A DNA stretch of 64,000 nt from contig NZ_CP067136.1 of NCBI RefSeq assembly GCF_028553785.1, forward strand, positions 2,478,501 to 2,542,500. Direction: 5' to 3'. Position 1 is the first letter of the stretch, and the number at the start of each line of letters is the position of its first letter. Both the position numbers and the translations under genes were made by a program. This stretch comes from Paracoccus fistulariae (GTDB taxonomy: Bacteria > Pseudomonadota > Alphaproteobacteria > Rhodobacterales > Rhodobacteraceae). Below are positions 19,002 to 28,416 of the stretch, piece by piece. Below the pieces are notes generated by a model, which made no database searches, was not told where the DNA came from, and was given only the letters and a program-made list of their open reading frames with translations.

Positions 19002-20024
19002 CTACAGGTTGCGGGTTTGATCCGCCAGCGCCTCTATCTGACGATGCGGCCGGTCCAGCTTGCCCGTCAGCCCGTCGCGCAGCGCCAGATTGAGGATGCG
19101 GCGGAACTGCTGTCGCTGATCGCCATAGTCGCGCGCCTTGCGATGCCATTTCGCCACCAGCAGCGGTACCAGCGGCCAGAACAGCGCCCCCGCTGCCACG
19201 CGATAGGCGATCAGCGCGTTGCGATACATGTAATAGACCTTCCAGATCGGGCTCAGGACCAGCCCGGTCGATCCCTGCTTTGCCTCGGTATCATGTTCGA
19301 ACCGGACCTGCGGGGCAAAGCCGATGCGCAGCCCCTTGCGGCGCATGGTCAGGGTGTAAAGCTGATCGTCGCCATAGATGAACAGGCGCGGATCGGGCAG
19401 GCCCGCGCGGGCGATCACGTCGCGTGACAGGAACAGCCCGACGAAAGAGGACATGTCGACCTCGACCACCGGGGCATCGGCGGCATAGGACGGATCCTGC
19501 AGGTGAAAGCCGTGCCGCCCCTTGCCGCCAAGGGTGCGCAGAAATTCCTGCCGCCGCCAGAACGGGTTGCGATAGGGTCGGTTCATCTCGCAGACATCGC
19601 CATTGGGGTGAAAGACCGCCGCGCCGATGGCGTCCCAGCCATTGCGATCCATGGCGCGAAAATCTGCAATCGCACCCGCAGCGGGTCGGCCATCATCATC
19701 CATGACCACGATCCAGTCCGGGTCCACTTGCCGCGCCACCTGATCCATCGCCAGCGAAAACCCACCGGCGCCGCCCAGATTTTCGGGGCTTTCATGGATC
19801 GTCAGCCGTGGATCATCCAGCGATGCCAGCCATTCCGCCGTGCCATCCTGCGATGCATTGTCGAAGATCAGAATGTGGTCCAGCGGTTCTGCCAGCAGCC
19901 GGGCCACCGTGTCGCGCAGTTTGGCCAGTCGCGAATGGGTCACGACCACCGCCGCGATGGTGACGTCATCATCGCGTCCGGCCGGGGAAGTCGCACTGTC
20001 AAGGGGCGTGGTTCGCTGCATCAA
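19002..20024 (-). CDS. Family 2 glycosyltransferase, GlfT1-like (probable galactofuranosyl or rhamnosyl transferase)
   Basis: A 340-residue GT-A glycosyltransferase. After a short leader it has AAVVVTHSRLAKL, IFDNASQDGT, ENLGGAGGF (about residues 80-88) and the metal-binding triple aspartate VMDDDGRP near residue 108. YGDDQLYTLTMRRKG and RFEHDTEA supply the acceptor-side acids and a metal histidine. NLGGAGGF and the triple Asp are shared with mycobacterial-type GlfT1/GlfT2. It lies 42 bases upstream of glf in the same direction, which supports use of UDP-galactofuranose. The acceptor is unknown. Confidence 0.8.
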   Translation of the reverse strand: MMQRTTPLDSATSPAGRDDDVTIAAVVVTHSRLAKLRDTVARLLAEPLDHILIFDNASQDGTAEWLASLDDPRLTIHESPENLGGAGGFSLAMDQVARQVDPDWIVVMDDDGRPAAGAIADFRAMDRNGWDAIGAAVFHPNGDVCEMNRPYRNPFWRRQEFLRTLGGKGRHGFHLQDPSYAADAPVVEVDMSSFVGLFLSRDVIARAGLPDPRLFIYGDDQLYTLTMRRKGLRIGFAPQVRFEHDTEAKQGSTGLVLSPIWKVYYMYRNALIAYRVAAGALFWPLVPLLVAKWHRKARDYGDQRQQFRRILNLALRDGLTGKLDRPHRQIEALADQTRNL

Positions 20025-20160
20025 TCCCCCTTACCAACGCGGCCCTGAAGCGGCAACTGACCATTCGGCGATTTGGAAAAAACACCGGAATTGCCGCTTT
20101 TGCCGCTGTTGCTGACCTGCTAAGCACGCGGCAAAACGGATTACCGAAGAAGGCTCTAAC

Positions 20161-21342
20161 ATGAGGGTCACCTGCCATATCGGTCACCACAAGACCGGTA
20201 CGACGTCACTTCAGGCATATCTTTCGCAGAATTCCAACGCGCTTCTGCGCGCAGGAATTCTGTATCCGTGGGTCGAGTCGCAGGGTGCCTCGATCGCGCT
20301 GGCCAAGGCCACGGCCGCCCGCCCGGTCGAGCGCCGCTTTCTGCTGTCGAAAATCACCGAGAAGGTGCACGGCGCCGATGATGCCAAGATCCTGCCAATC
20401 AATTTCCGCGAGGCGCATAACGCGCTGGCCTTTCGCATGCTGGCCGATTTTCAAGAGCCCTGGCGCGTTCCGCATTATCACGCGCATCTGCCACATTCGA
20501 ACCAGATGCTGGTCGCGATCAGGAACCAGATCAAGCAGCTTCAGCCGGAAGAGGTCGTGCTCTGTTCCGAGGTCATGTCGCATTTCGGCCGCGCAAACCC
20601 GGAGCTGATCGAAAAGCTGCACAAGCCGATGGCCGAGGCGAAGGATTTCGTCGTCTGGTGCACCTTGCGCCGCCCGGATGAGCAGGCCGTGTCCTGGCAC
20701 GGTCAGCAGATCAGGTTCGGGCAATCGCCAAAACCGCTGTCCGACCCGAAGGGCATGGATCTGAAATCGATCCATTTCGATTATGAAAAAGTGGTCGAAC
20801 CCTGGTTGGCGCGCATCCCGAATGTTCAGCTGATGCTGCGCCCCTATGACCTGGTGATGAGAGAGGGCGGCTCGGTTCAGGATCTGGTCCAGCATTCCGG
20901 AATCCGCTTTCCGCAAGGTTTGCTGCCCGCACCGAAAATGAATGTCAGCAGGCCGCCGGCCGTTGCCGGGCTGATCCGGATCGCCAATGGCGCGCTGCCC
21001 AAGGATCTGGCCAATGCGTTCAGCGACCAGATCGTAAAAATCTGCGAGAATATCCCGCAGCCTTCCCCGAAGGATGTGGAATATTTCGGCGCGGCGAATC
21101 GGCAGAAACTGATGACCAGCTTTGCGCCGATTCATCAGAAACTTGGCCAGATCAGCGGAAGACAGCCATTTTTCGCCGATATCGACCAGATGCTGATTTG
21201 CAAACCGATCCCCGAGGCACAGGCAATCCGTCAATTACTTGATCAGCTTGCGGGAAAAGAGACCCTGCTGGAGCAGCCGGAATTGCAGGATTTCCTGCGG
21301 GCGCAAATTCAAACCTACGGGTTGGGTCGGGGCGCGGTTTAA
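20161..21342 (+). CDS. Sulfotransferase-like P-loop protein
   Basis: A 393-residue protein with an N-terminal PAPS-loop-like motif MRVTCHIGHHKTGTTSLQAY (residues 6-18 are the core), resembling the 5'-phosphosulfate loop of the sulfotransferase fold. The rest has no motif I can name confidently; WCTLRRPDEQAVSWHGQQI near residues 162-180 could be the 3'-phosphate-binding region (CxxRRP...S). No signal peptide or membrane segment is seen. It is divergent from the GlfT1-like gene and followed by the GlfT2-like gene on the same strand, suggesting modification of the same glycan. Activity is not shown by sequence alone. Confidence 0.65.
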   Translation: MRVTCHIGHHKTGTTSLQAYLSQNSNALLRAGILYPWVESQGASIALAKATAARPVERRFLLSKITEKVHGADDAKILPINFREAHNALAFRMLADFQEPWRVPHYHAHLPHSNQMLVAIRNQIKQLQPEEVVLCSEVMSHFGRANPELIEKLHKPMAEAKDFVVWCTLRRPDEQAVSWHGQQIRFGQSPKPLSDPKGMDLKSIHFDYEKVVEPWLARIPNVQLMLRPYDLVMREGGSVQDLVQHSGIRFPQGLLPAPKMNVSRPPAVAGLIRIANGALPKDLANAFSDQIVKICENIPQPSPKDVEYFGAANRQKLMTSFAPIHQKLGQISGRQPFFADIDQMLICKPIPEAQAIRQLLDQLAGKETLLEQPELQDFLRAQIQTYGLGRGAV

Positions 21343-21354
21343 GATAGACCGCCT

Positions 21355-21376
21355 CAATTGCCACGGATGGCAATTG
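21355..21376 (+). repeat. Perfect hairpin before the GlfT2-like gene
   Basis: CAATTGCCA (21355-21363), CGGA, TGGCAATTG (21368-21376): a perfect 9-bp inverted repeat. It lacks a T-run and lies 30 bases before the chosen start codon, so it is more likely an operator or leader structure than a terminator. Confidence 0.5.
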
Positions 21377-21405
21377 TCATCCGAACACAGATCCGGGTTA
21401 ATCAG

Positions 21406-23265
21406 ATGAACCAGATATCGACCGTGACTGACAGCATTCAGACGACCGCCCCTGTCACGCTTCAGGGCATGCTGTGGCCAGAGCGGGGAATTTCGACCGA
21501 AGGCAAGATCTATTTCCGGCTGACCGGCGCGGCGGGTCTGTCGCAACGTCAGGGAAAGATTATCACTGGGCCGGGCGGAAAGATCGGTTTCGATACGGCG
21601 TTCAATCTGTTCAATTACGGCAAATTCCGCAAATTCTGCGGTATCGAAGATATTCTTCTGTCGCTGAAAGGTCGTGGCCGGTTCGAACTGGTGGTTTATC
21701 AGGCGCAGCGCGAAAAATCCGCGGACCGGATTTATAACGAGATATTCAGCTTTGACGAAAACGGCGCATTTTCAGTCGATCTGAATGAGATTATCGACCG
21801 TCAGCGCGGCGGCATTCTCTATTTCGAATTGACGAGTCTGGAAGAGGGCGAATTGCGCGACGCCCTCTGGCAGACCCGGCAACAGCCGCTGCGACAGCCC
21901 CGGATCGCCTTGTCGATCACCACCTTCAAGCGGGAAGAGGCCGTCCGCGAAAGTGCGCGGCGCTTTGATGAATTCGTCAGAACCTCGGCCCTTGCGCCGT
22001 TCCTGCAGCTGATCGTCGTCGATAACGGCCAAAGCGCCGAGATCCCGAATTCGGACAAGGTCAGGGTCATCGAGAACGAAAACCTCGGCGGCTCGGGCGG
22101 GTTCGCGCGCGGGCTGATCGAGGCGGAAAGCCTTGGCGTGACCCATTGCCTGTTCATGGATGACGATGCCGCAATCCATATGCCGGTGCTGGAACGCGTC
22201 TGGACCTTCCTTGCCTATGCGCTGGACGAAAACGCGGCGGTGGCCGGCGGGCTGACCATGGCCAACCATCGCTGGGCGATGTGGGAAAACGGCGCGCATT
22301 TCCGCCTCAGCTGCAAGCCGCGCCATCTGGGAACCGATCTGCGCGACTTTTCCCAGGTGCTGAAGATGGAACATGAATCGACCGTCGATGCCGCCACGAA
22401 CTTCTATGGCGGCTGGTGGTTCTTTGCCTTTCCCATCGCCGCGGCCGGGCACCGTCCTTTCCCGTTCTTCGTGCGCGGCGATGACATCAGCTTCTCGATC
22501 GCGAATGACTTCAATATCGTCACGCTGCCGGGGGTGGTCTGTTTTCAGGACGCGGATTTCTCGGATAAGGAATCGCTGCAGACCCTGTATCTGGACCTGC
22601 GCAGCCATGTGATTCACCATCTGGCGCTGCCCAATATGGAAATTGGCCGTGTGGCGCTGCTGTCGCTGCCGCCGCGCTTCTTTGTCCGCAGCTTCCTGCA
22701 ACTGCATTACGAGACGCTGGAGGCGCTGAATATCTCGTTCGAGGATGTGATGCGCGGGCCTGACTTCTTTGCCGAGAACGCCGATATGTCGGCGCGCCGG
22801 GCCGATCTGAACAAGATCCGCAAGGATGAGGCCTGGAAGGATCTGGAAGGTCCGGTCCCGGCAGAGAAGATCCGTTTCAACCCGAACAGCGGCTGGGTGC
22901 GGCTGCTGATGAAGCTGACGCTGAACGGGCACTTGCTGCCGTTTTTCAGCCATTACGGCAATCGCCGCGTCCTGCGCGCGGGCGAGCGGGGCCGCATCCG
23001 TGAAACATGGGCGGCGGCACAGATCACCTATCTGGACGGGTCGGGGAAATATTTCACCGTCCGCCATTCCAAGCGCAAGGCCTTCCGTCAGGGATGGCGC
23101 ATGGCGCGAAATCTGTTCCGCTTCAATGGCCGGATGGACGATCTGAAAACCCAGTGGCGCGAAGGCTATAACCGTTTGGCAACGGATGATTTCTGGCGTG
23201 ATCGCCTGAATCTGGATCAGCCTTCCGCGACGGCGGCGGATCACAGGCAGGCAAGCGCGGACTGA
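21406..23265 (+). CDS. GlfT2-like galactofuranosyltransferase
   Basis: A 619-residue glycosyltransferase built like GlfT2, the polymerising galactofuranosyltransferase of mycobacteria. Residues 1-160 form a beta-rich N-terminal part, followed by the GT-A core with ALSITTFKREEAV (168-180), ENENLGGSGGF (223-233), the triple Asp in LFMDDDAAI (249-257), GGWWFF (335-340) and FVRGDDISFS (355-364). A helical C-terminal region completes it. The histidine expected after the LPG motif appears replaced (LPGVVCFQDADF). The start is uncertain: ATG 21406 clears the upstream hairpin, while ATG 21367 is in frame. Context with glf supports galactofuranose use. Confidence 0.8.
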   Translation: MNQISTVTDSIQTTAPVTLQGMLWPERGISTEGKIYFRLTGAAGLSQRQGKIITGPGGKIGFDTAFNLFNYGKFRKFCGIEDILLSLKGRGRFELVVYQAQREKSADRIYNEIFSFDENGAFSVDLNEIIDRQRGGILYFELTSLEEGELRDALWQTRQQPLRQPRIALSITTFKREEAVRESARRFDEFVRTSALAPFLQLIVVDNGQSAEIPNSDKVRVIENENLGGSGGFARGLIEAESLGVTHCLFMDDDAAIHMPVLERVWTFLAYALDENAAVAGGLTMANHRWAMWENGAHFRLSCKPRHLGTDLRDFSQVLKMEHESTVDAATNFYGGWWFFAFPIAAAGHRPFPFFVRGDDISFSIANDFNIVTLPGVVCFQDADFSDKESLQTLYLDLRSHVIHHLALPNMEIGRVALLSLPPRFFVRSFLQLHYETLEALNISFEDVMRGPDFFAENADMSARRADLNKIRKDEAWKDLEGPVPAEKIRFNPNSGWVRLLMKLTLNGHLLPFFSHYGNRRVLRAGERGRIRETWAAAQITYLDGSGKYFTVRHSKRKAFRQGWRMARNLFRFNGRMDDLKTQWREGYNRLATDDFWRDRLNLDQPSATAADHRQASAD

Positions 23266-23289
23266 TCGGCGCGGCCAGCGCGGCGGCGG

Positions 23290-25629
23290 TCAGATCTTGC
23301 TTTGCTTCATCCCGCTTTTGGGGAACAGCCAGTCATATGCGACCTTGATCGGCAGCCTGCGCAGTTTCGCCAGATCTGCCGTGGCTGACAGCAGCGCCTG
23401 ATCGACCCACCATTGCGGCGCGCCCGCATCCCTGGTCAGTCCCGCATAAAGCCGCCCGAAGATCCGCAGATATTGCTGCGCGCCCTGGCTGGGATTGGCA
23501 ATCAGAACGCCGCCCATGACATGTCGCCACGGCACCGCCGCCAGATAGCCGCGCTGATTGTCCCGACCCTTTGTCGCCGTCAGCACGATATCGGCCCCTC
23601 TGCCGGCCGCGAATGCAGATGCCGGGCTGCCGTGGAAAAACGCATCGGCGTCCGAGGTCATCAGCGGCATCCCGTAACGGTCCAGCAAGGCAGGCAGGCG
23701 TAAAAACCGGCTGATCGCGTAATAGCCATTGGTGGCATCTGGCGCATCTTCCGTCGAATAGCGGATGTTGGGGGCGTCGATCAGCTGTGCATCGCCCGCG
23801 TTGATGACGTGGAAATGCAGATTGCTGCGCCCGGCAGAGGTCTCGATCAACCTGCGCCCGTAGCGGCTGAAATAGCCGCCATCCAGCCCGATGACGGTGA
23901 TCGGCAAGGCCGTGTCAAAGGGCTTGTCGCTGGTGAATTGCATGGCGGGCAGGACCGGATCGGGGCCTTCATCCGCCCAGCGGGCAAGGCAGTCCAGATC
24001 GCGCAGCGCCAGAAGGCCCCGATTGTGATGGCGCAGGTTTCCCTGCTGCAGCAGAAGCTGCCGCGCCCGGTCAAATTCAGCATAGGCGGGCTTCAATTGG
24101 CCGCGCAGGTAATATTCACCGGCGGTCAGCAGGTGGGGCGCGATCCCCGGATCTGCCGACAGATATTCGACCATGCGGCCAACCGCCGGATCAGATTTCG
24201 CGATGTCGCGAAGGGTTCTGTTGCGCAAAAGGCGAGGCGTCAGGGTTTTGGCGTGCTGATGGAAAAACAGTTGCACCAGAAATTCGTTCAGCACATCGCG
24301 CATCTGCGGCGTTGCCTGATCCATGCGGTCCAGCACCTGATCCAGCGTCAGATCGACATTGGCCGGTTTGACGTTCAGAAAGGCATTGTTCAGCCGCCGA
24401 GAGATATTGTTCAGCCGCTGGGGGTCGTCGTCGCGCATGGCGACGGCATTGTCGATCATCTGGACGCTGACGGTGTTCTGCGGCTTGTCTGCCGGTTCCT
24501 TTGTCGCGGCTGGTTGCGGGCCATCGCCCTTTGCATCCTCATGCAGCGCGTTCAACCGTCGTTGCATCAAAAATCCGCCCCAATTGCTTTTGCCATTATC
24601 CAGCATCGCCTCGGTCAGCCGCGCCATGGTGTTGATCGCGCGCAGCGCCTGACCCGAGAAATAATCCTTCGGATCATAGGATTGCGCCTTTGGTATCGCC
24701 TGATCGACCGAGCTTTCAAGATCGCGAAGCAGGACCGGCCGACCGCCAAAGAATTCCGCGTCCATCCACCGGGCATCGTCGTGATAGTCGCGCGAAATCT
24801 GCTGTGCAAGCGCCTTGTGCAGCGCGGGCTTGGTCCGTTGTGCCGTCAGGCCTTCATCGGCGGCAAGCCGGGCGACCTCCCAGCCGATATTGTGGCGGAT
24901 CCATTGCGTGCGGTCGCGCAACTGCCGATGCACCAGCTTCAGCAGCATCAGATCTTCGATGCACAGCGACTCATTCGATGCTGTCAGCGGCAGCAGGCGG
25001 ATGTTGTCTGCGTCGTCGCCAAAGGTCTGGGCGATGAAATCCTCGACCGCGGATTTATTGCGCAGCTCATCGCGGATCATCGGCCTGACGCGGAAATTCT
25101 GGCCAAAGGTCCGGGTCCAGGGGGTCAGTTTTCTTTGATAGAGCAGCCGCCCCTCGCGCAGCATTTTCTGATGATACCGCTCGGGCGTGTCGGCAAAGCG
25201 GCCGATCTTGATGTCCTCCGCGAATGTCGAGAGCGTCCGTCCAGCATGCGGCCGGACATAGCAGATCACCAGATGGTCGCTGATGTGAGGTTGCCAGAAA
25301 TGTTGAATTGTCTGCTGCAACTCGGCGGGTTTCGCGCCCTCGAATTCTTCGCCCGAAATGACCGCGTAATCCCAGGCGCCGTCCTGCAGCATCTGCCCGA
25401 TCCGCGCGGGTCCCGGCTTTTCCGCATTGCCGGGCATGACCTTGCCGTCACGTGCAAAAGCATCGACCTGCGGCCGAAGGTAATTGTGGTTCAGCCGCGT
25501 CGGGTACAGGATCTGCTTGCCGGGAAGATGGATCTTGCCGGTCGCAAATGCCTCTTGGATCGACGTCGAGCCGGTCTTGTGATGCCCGATATGAAAGATC
25601 AGTTTCGGTTTCGTGGCTGTCCGGGGCAT
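23290..25629 (-). CDS. Two-domain protein: sulfotransferase-like N-terminus fused to glycosyltransferase-like C-terminus
   Basis: The 779-residue protein starts MPRTATKPKLIFHIGHHKTG (ATG 25629), whose loop HIGHHKTGSTS (13-23) mirrors the sulfotransferase-like gene at 20161. The middle (about 300-570) is helical and unassigned, with residues such as YLRGQLKPAYAEFDRAR resembling a TPR-type helix pair. From residue 577, ITVIGLDGGYFSRYG, FHVINAGDA, SDADAFFHGSP with a DxD-like motif (about 660) and HVMGGVLIANPS look like a GT-A nucleotide-sugar transferase. An in-frame extension to 26019 overlaps the divergent gene and is rejected. It converges with the GlfT2-like gene. Function is inferred from domains. 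Confidence 0.65.
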   Translation of the reverse strand: MPRTATKPKLIFHIGHHKTGSTSIQEAFATGKIHLPGKQILYPTRLNHNYLRPQVDAFARDGKVMPGNAEKPGPARIGQMLQDGAWDYAVISGEEFEGAKPAELQQTIQHFWQPHISDHLVICYVRPHAGRTLSTFAEDIKIGRFADTPERYHQKMLREGRLLYQRKLTPWTRTFGQNFRVRPMIRDELRNKSAVEDFIAQTFGDDADNIRLLPLTASNESLCIEDLMLLKLVHRQLRDRTQWIRHNIGWEVARLAADEGLTAQRTKPALHKALAQQISRDYHDDARWMDAEFFGGRPVLLRDLESSVDQAIPKAQSYDPKDYFSGQALRAINTMARLTEAMLDNGKSNWGGFLMQRRLNALHEDAKGDGPQPAATKEPADKPQNTVSVQMIDNAVAMRDDDPQRLNNISRRLNNAFLNVKPANVDLTLDQVLDRMDQATPQMRDVLNEFLVQLFFHQHAKTLTPRLLRNRTLRDIAKSDPAVGRMVEYLSADPGIAPHLLTAGEYYLRGQLKPAYAEFDRARQLLLQQGNLRHHNRGLLALRDLDCLARWADEGPDPVLPAMQFTSDKPFDTALPITVIGLDGGYFSRYGRRLIETSAGRSNLHFHVINAGDAQLIDAPNIRYSTEDAPDATNGYYAISRFLRLPALLDRYGMPLMTSDADAFFHGSPASAFAAGRGADIVLTATKGRDNQRGYLAAVPWRHVMGGVLIANPSQGAQQYLRIFGRLYAGLTRDAGAPQWWVDQALLSATADLAKLRRLPIKVAYDWLFPKSGMKQSKI

Positions 25630-25786
25630 GTCGCTTCCATTTCCGATGGCCGCGTTGCGCGGGGGCGCTGCAACCTCAATTCGCTGCTGTTTATCCAGCT
25701 TTTGCCAGCGCCGCCAGCATCGGTGCGGCCGCTTGCGCAGATGGCTTGCGGCTCCTAGCATGACGGTCACACAGCAAGAGGTTCCC

Positions 25787-26695
25787 ATGACGCCCCTGAT
25801 GATCGGACCCGAGGCGGAAAGCCGCCTTGACTGGCTGGCCTTGACCGACGCGATCGAGGCCGGGCACAGCCTGCCGCGCGCAGAGATTGCGGACAGCTTT
25901 CTGTATCGCGGGGATGATACCTTGCTGACGCGCTCGGCCTGGATTGACGGGCTGGGTCTGGCGGTCAAGCCGGCGACGATCTTTCCGGGCAATCCGGGGC
26001 GGGGAATGCCGATGGTCAATGGGTCTGTAAATCTTCTGGATGATGCGGATGGCAGGCTGCGGGCGATTGTCGATTTTCATCTGGTCACGAAGTGGAAGAC
26101 CGCCGGGGACAGCCTGTTATCCGCGCGCAAGCTGGCCCGCAAGGATGCGCGACGGGTCTTGATCGTCGGTGCGGGCAATGTCGCGGGCAGCATGATCGAG
26201 GCCTATCGCGCATTGATCCCGAATGCCGAGGTGCTGATCTGGAACCGCACTGCCGCAAGCGCCGAAAAGCTGGCCGCGCAGCACGGCGCAGAGGTCGCGC
26301 CGGATCTGCAGCAGGCGGTTCAGCAGGCCGAGATCATCGCCACAACCACCATGTCCGATCAACCTGTCGTCCTGGGCGAGTGGCTTTCCCCCGGCACCCA
26401 TCTGGACCTGATCGGCGCCTATCGACCCGATCTGCGAGAGGTTGACGACACCGCGATCCGGCGTGCGCGGCTGTTCGTGGACAGTCGCGATACGACAATC
26501 GGGCATATCGGAGAGATCCAGATCCCGCTGGATAACGGGGTGATCCGCGAAAGCGATATCATCGCCGATTTCTATGACCTGCCCAGCGGCGATTACGCCC
26601 GGCGATCTGATGATGAGATTACCATCGCCAAGAATGGGGGCGGTGCGCATCTGGATCTGATGACCGCGCGCTATATCCTGGACGCCGCAGGCTAG
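25787..26695 (+). CDS. Ornithine cyclodeaminase / mu-crystallin family protein
   Basis: A 302-residue NAD(P)-dependent enzyme of the family that includes ornithine cyclodeaminase, alanine dehydrogenases and ketimine reductases; the substrate cannot be set from sequence. The Rossmann motif is VLIVGAGNVAGSM (about residues 126-138), followed by WNRTAASAEKLA, ATTTMSDQPVV and HLDLIGAYRPDLREVDD. The ATG at 25787 is preferred because AAGAGG precedes it; the ATG at 25760 would overlap that site. Its TAG stop shares the CTAG palindrome with the stop of the converging transporter. Confidence 0.8.
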   Translation: MTPLMIGPEAESRLDWLALTDAIEAGHSLPRAEIADSFLYRGDDTLLTRSAWIDGLGLAVKPATIFPGNPGRGMPMVNGSVNLLDDADGRLRAIVDFHLVTKWKTAGDSLLSARKLARKDARRVLIVGAGNVAGSMIEAYRALIPNAEVLIWNRTAASAEKLAAQHGAEVAPDLQQAVQQAEIIATTTMSDQPVVLGEWLSPGTHLDLIGAYRPDLREVDDTAIRRARLFVDSRDTTIGHIGEIQIPLDNGVIRESDIIADFYDLPSGDYARRSDDEITIAKNGGGAHLDLMTARYILDAAG

Positions 26696-28320
26696 CCCGA
26701 CCGCAGGCGCGATTCAACCAGCAGCCCTTCCTCATCCAGAATCGGATGCGCGACCGAGACGATATGTGCGTTGATCCGCTTCAGATCGCGCAGGATATCC
26801 AGATGCAGCGAGGAGGTTTCCCGGCTTTCCGCCTTGCCCTCGCGCAGCCTTATCAGGTGGCGTTGCGAGGATTGCCGCTCATGCCGGCGTATCGCGACCT
26901 TCACCTCCATCAGTTGCCGGGCCAGATCGCGGTCGCGGGTCATGAACACCGTCTGGGCCATGCGCAGATTTTCCTGCGTCATCAGGAACAGCGCATCCAA
27001 CTCGCTGTAACCTTCATCCGAAAACCACAGCCCAAGGCCGATTTTCTTGCGCACTTCGGGGGCCAGGCCCTTGTCGATAATGTCGCCGACATGTTCCAGG
27101 TTGATCACGTAATCCAGAATGGTGATGGATCTGCGCCGGTCCTCTTCGCTGGCATTGCTGCCCAGACGCGAGAGATAGGCTTTGACCTCTTGCTGGCGGC
27201 GATCCACGCGCTTTTCCAGAACGGTTACCTCGGCCAGCGGGGCGTGATCATTGTCGTGAAACGCCTTGCGCGTCTGATCCAGCATGCGTTCGATGGTGTC
27301 GCCGATGCCCAGTGCTTCGCGACTGGCACCCGCCAGCGCCAGCGGCGGGGCGTCCAGCTCATCCTCATTCAGCCAGCGGGGCGCAAGTTCGGCTGCGGGA
27401 TCCTCATCCGGGATCAAGCGATTGACCATGGCGGTGATCAGCCCGGTAAAGGGCCAGATGGCTGCGGCCAGCAGCAGGTTAAAGGCCAGATGCGCCTCAA
27501 CCGCCAAACCGGCCGTTTGCAGGGGCAAGCGGGTCAGCATCGCGCCGATCTGGGCGGCGAAAGGCATGGCGATCAGGCAGCCGATGCCGCGCACCAGAAG
27601 ATTGCCGACCGTCAGTCGCCGCGCCGCGACCGGCCCGTTCAGCGTGGCCAGAACCGGCGCCAAGGCACCGCCAAGGTTCGCGCCCAGCACCAGCACGACG
27701 GTCAGCGCGGGATCAAGGTTCAGCGACAGGACCAGCAGCACCGCCGCAAGCGAGGATGAACACAGCAGCGCAATCCCCGCCGCAAAGGCAAAGGCCACTG
27801 GCCATGCCCCATCCAGCAGCGCGATAAAGGCCGCCATCGCCGGGGATTCGCGCAAGGGTTCTGTCGCCTGTGACAGCAGCGTCAGCGACAGCAGCATCAG
27901 CCCGATGCCAATCAGCGCCCGACCGCTGCCCGCGACGGGCGTGCGGGCCTGCCGCGACATCACATAGCCGGTCAGCAGCAGGAAGGGGGCGACCGCCTCA
28001 ATCCCCGTTGCGACCAGCCAGGCAGTCAGGGCGGTGCCGACATTCGCGCCCAGAAGCACGATCTGCGCCATCTTGCCGTCGATCAGTTTCCGTTCGGCAA
28101 AGCCGGCGGTCATCAGGGCAGTTGCGGTCGAACTTTGCAGGCCCAGCGTGGCGACAAGGCCGGACAGAAAGGCCCGCGGGCCGGTGCCTGTGCCAAGGCC
28201 AAGCGCGGTTTTCAGCTTGATCCCGAACGCGTCGGTCATGCCATCGCGGATCAGCCGCAACGCAAACAGCAGCAGCGCGACCGCACCGCCAAGCTGGATT
28301 ATGACCGTCAGCGATGACAC
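26692..28320 (-). CDS. Na/Pi cotransporter family protein with PhoU-like domain
   Basis: A 542-residue membrane protein likely to cotransport sodium and phosphate. The N-terminal two-thirds has paired Na/Pi repeats: GLVATLGLQSSTATALMTAG with the QSSTA motif (about residues 50-69), GANVGTALTAWLV, and a second half with SSSLAAVLLVLSLNL and GANLGGALAPVLATL. The last 220 residues are a PhoU-like helical domain (VDRRQQEVKAYLSRL, ILDYVINLEHVGDIIDKGL). I set the start at GTG 28320, after AAGGAAGGGG; an earlier GTG at 28359 lacks a ribosome site. It converges with the ornithine cyclodeaminase gene. Confidence 0.87.
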   Translation of the reverse strand: MSSLTVIIQLGGAVALLLFALRLIRDGMTDAFGIKLKTALGLGTGTGPRAFLSGLVATLGLQSSTATALMTAGFAERKLIDGKMAQIVLLGANVGTALTAWLVATGIEAVAPFLLLTGYVMSRQARTPVAGSGRALIGIGLMLLSLTLLSQATEPLRESPAMAAFIALLDGAWPVAFAFAAGIALLCSSSLAAVLLVLSLNLDPALTVVLVLGANLGGALAPVLATLNGPVAARRLTVGNLLVRGIGCLIAMPFAAQIGAMLTRLPLQTAGLAVEAHLAFNLLLAAAIWPFTGLITAMVNRLIPDEDPAAELAPRWLNEDELDAPPLALAGASREALGIGDTIERMLDQTRKAFHDNDHAPLAEVTVLEKRVDRRQQEVKAYLSRLGSNASEEDRRRSITILDYVINLEHVGDIIDKGLAPEVRKKIGLGLWFSDEGYSELDALFLMTQENLRMAQTVFMTRDRDLARQLMEVKVAIRRHERQSSQRHLIRLREGKAESRETSSLHLDILRDLKRINAHIVSVAHPILDEEGLLVESRLRSG

Positions 28321-28416
28321 CTGTTGCCGGACCCCTTCCTTTGAACTCTTTGTAATCACGGAGTCTTAGGAAAGGATGAAGCGAAACGGCCCGAAGTCAA
28401 GCCGCTGCCCGGCGTG

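Noticed and set aside
23809..25758. 649-codon forward frame opposite the fusion gene
   Set aside because: Composition typical of an antisense shadow and no domain; the reverse frame has a clear P-loop and strand pattern.
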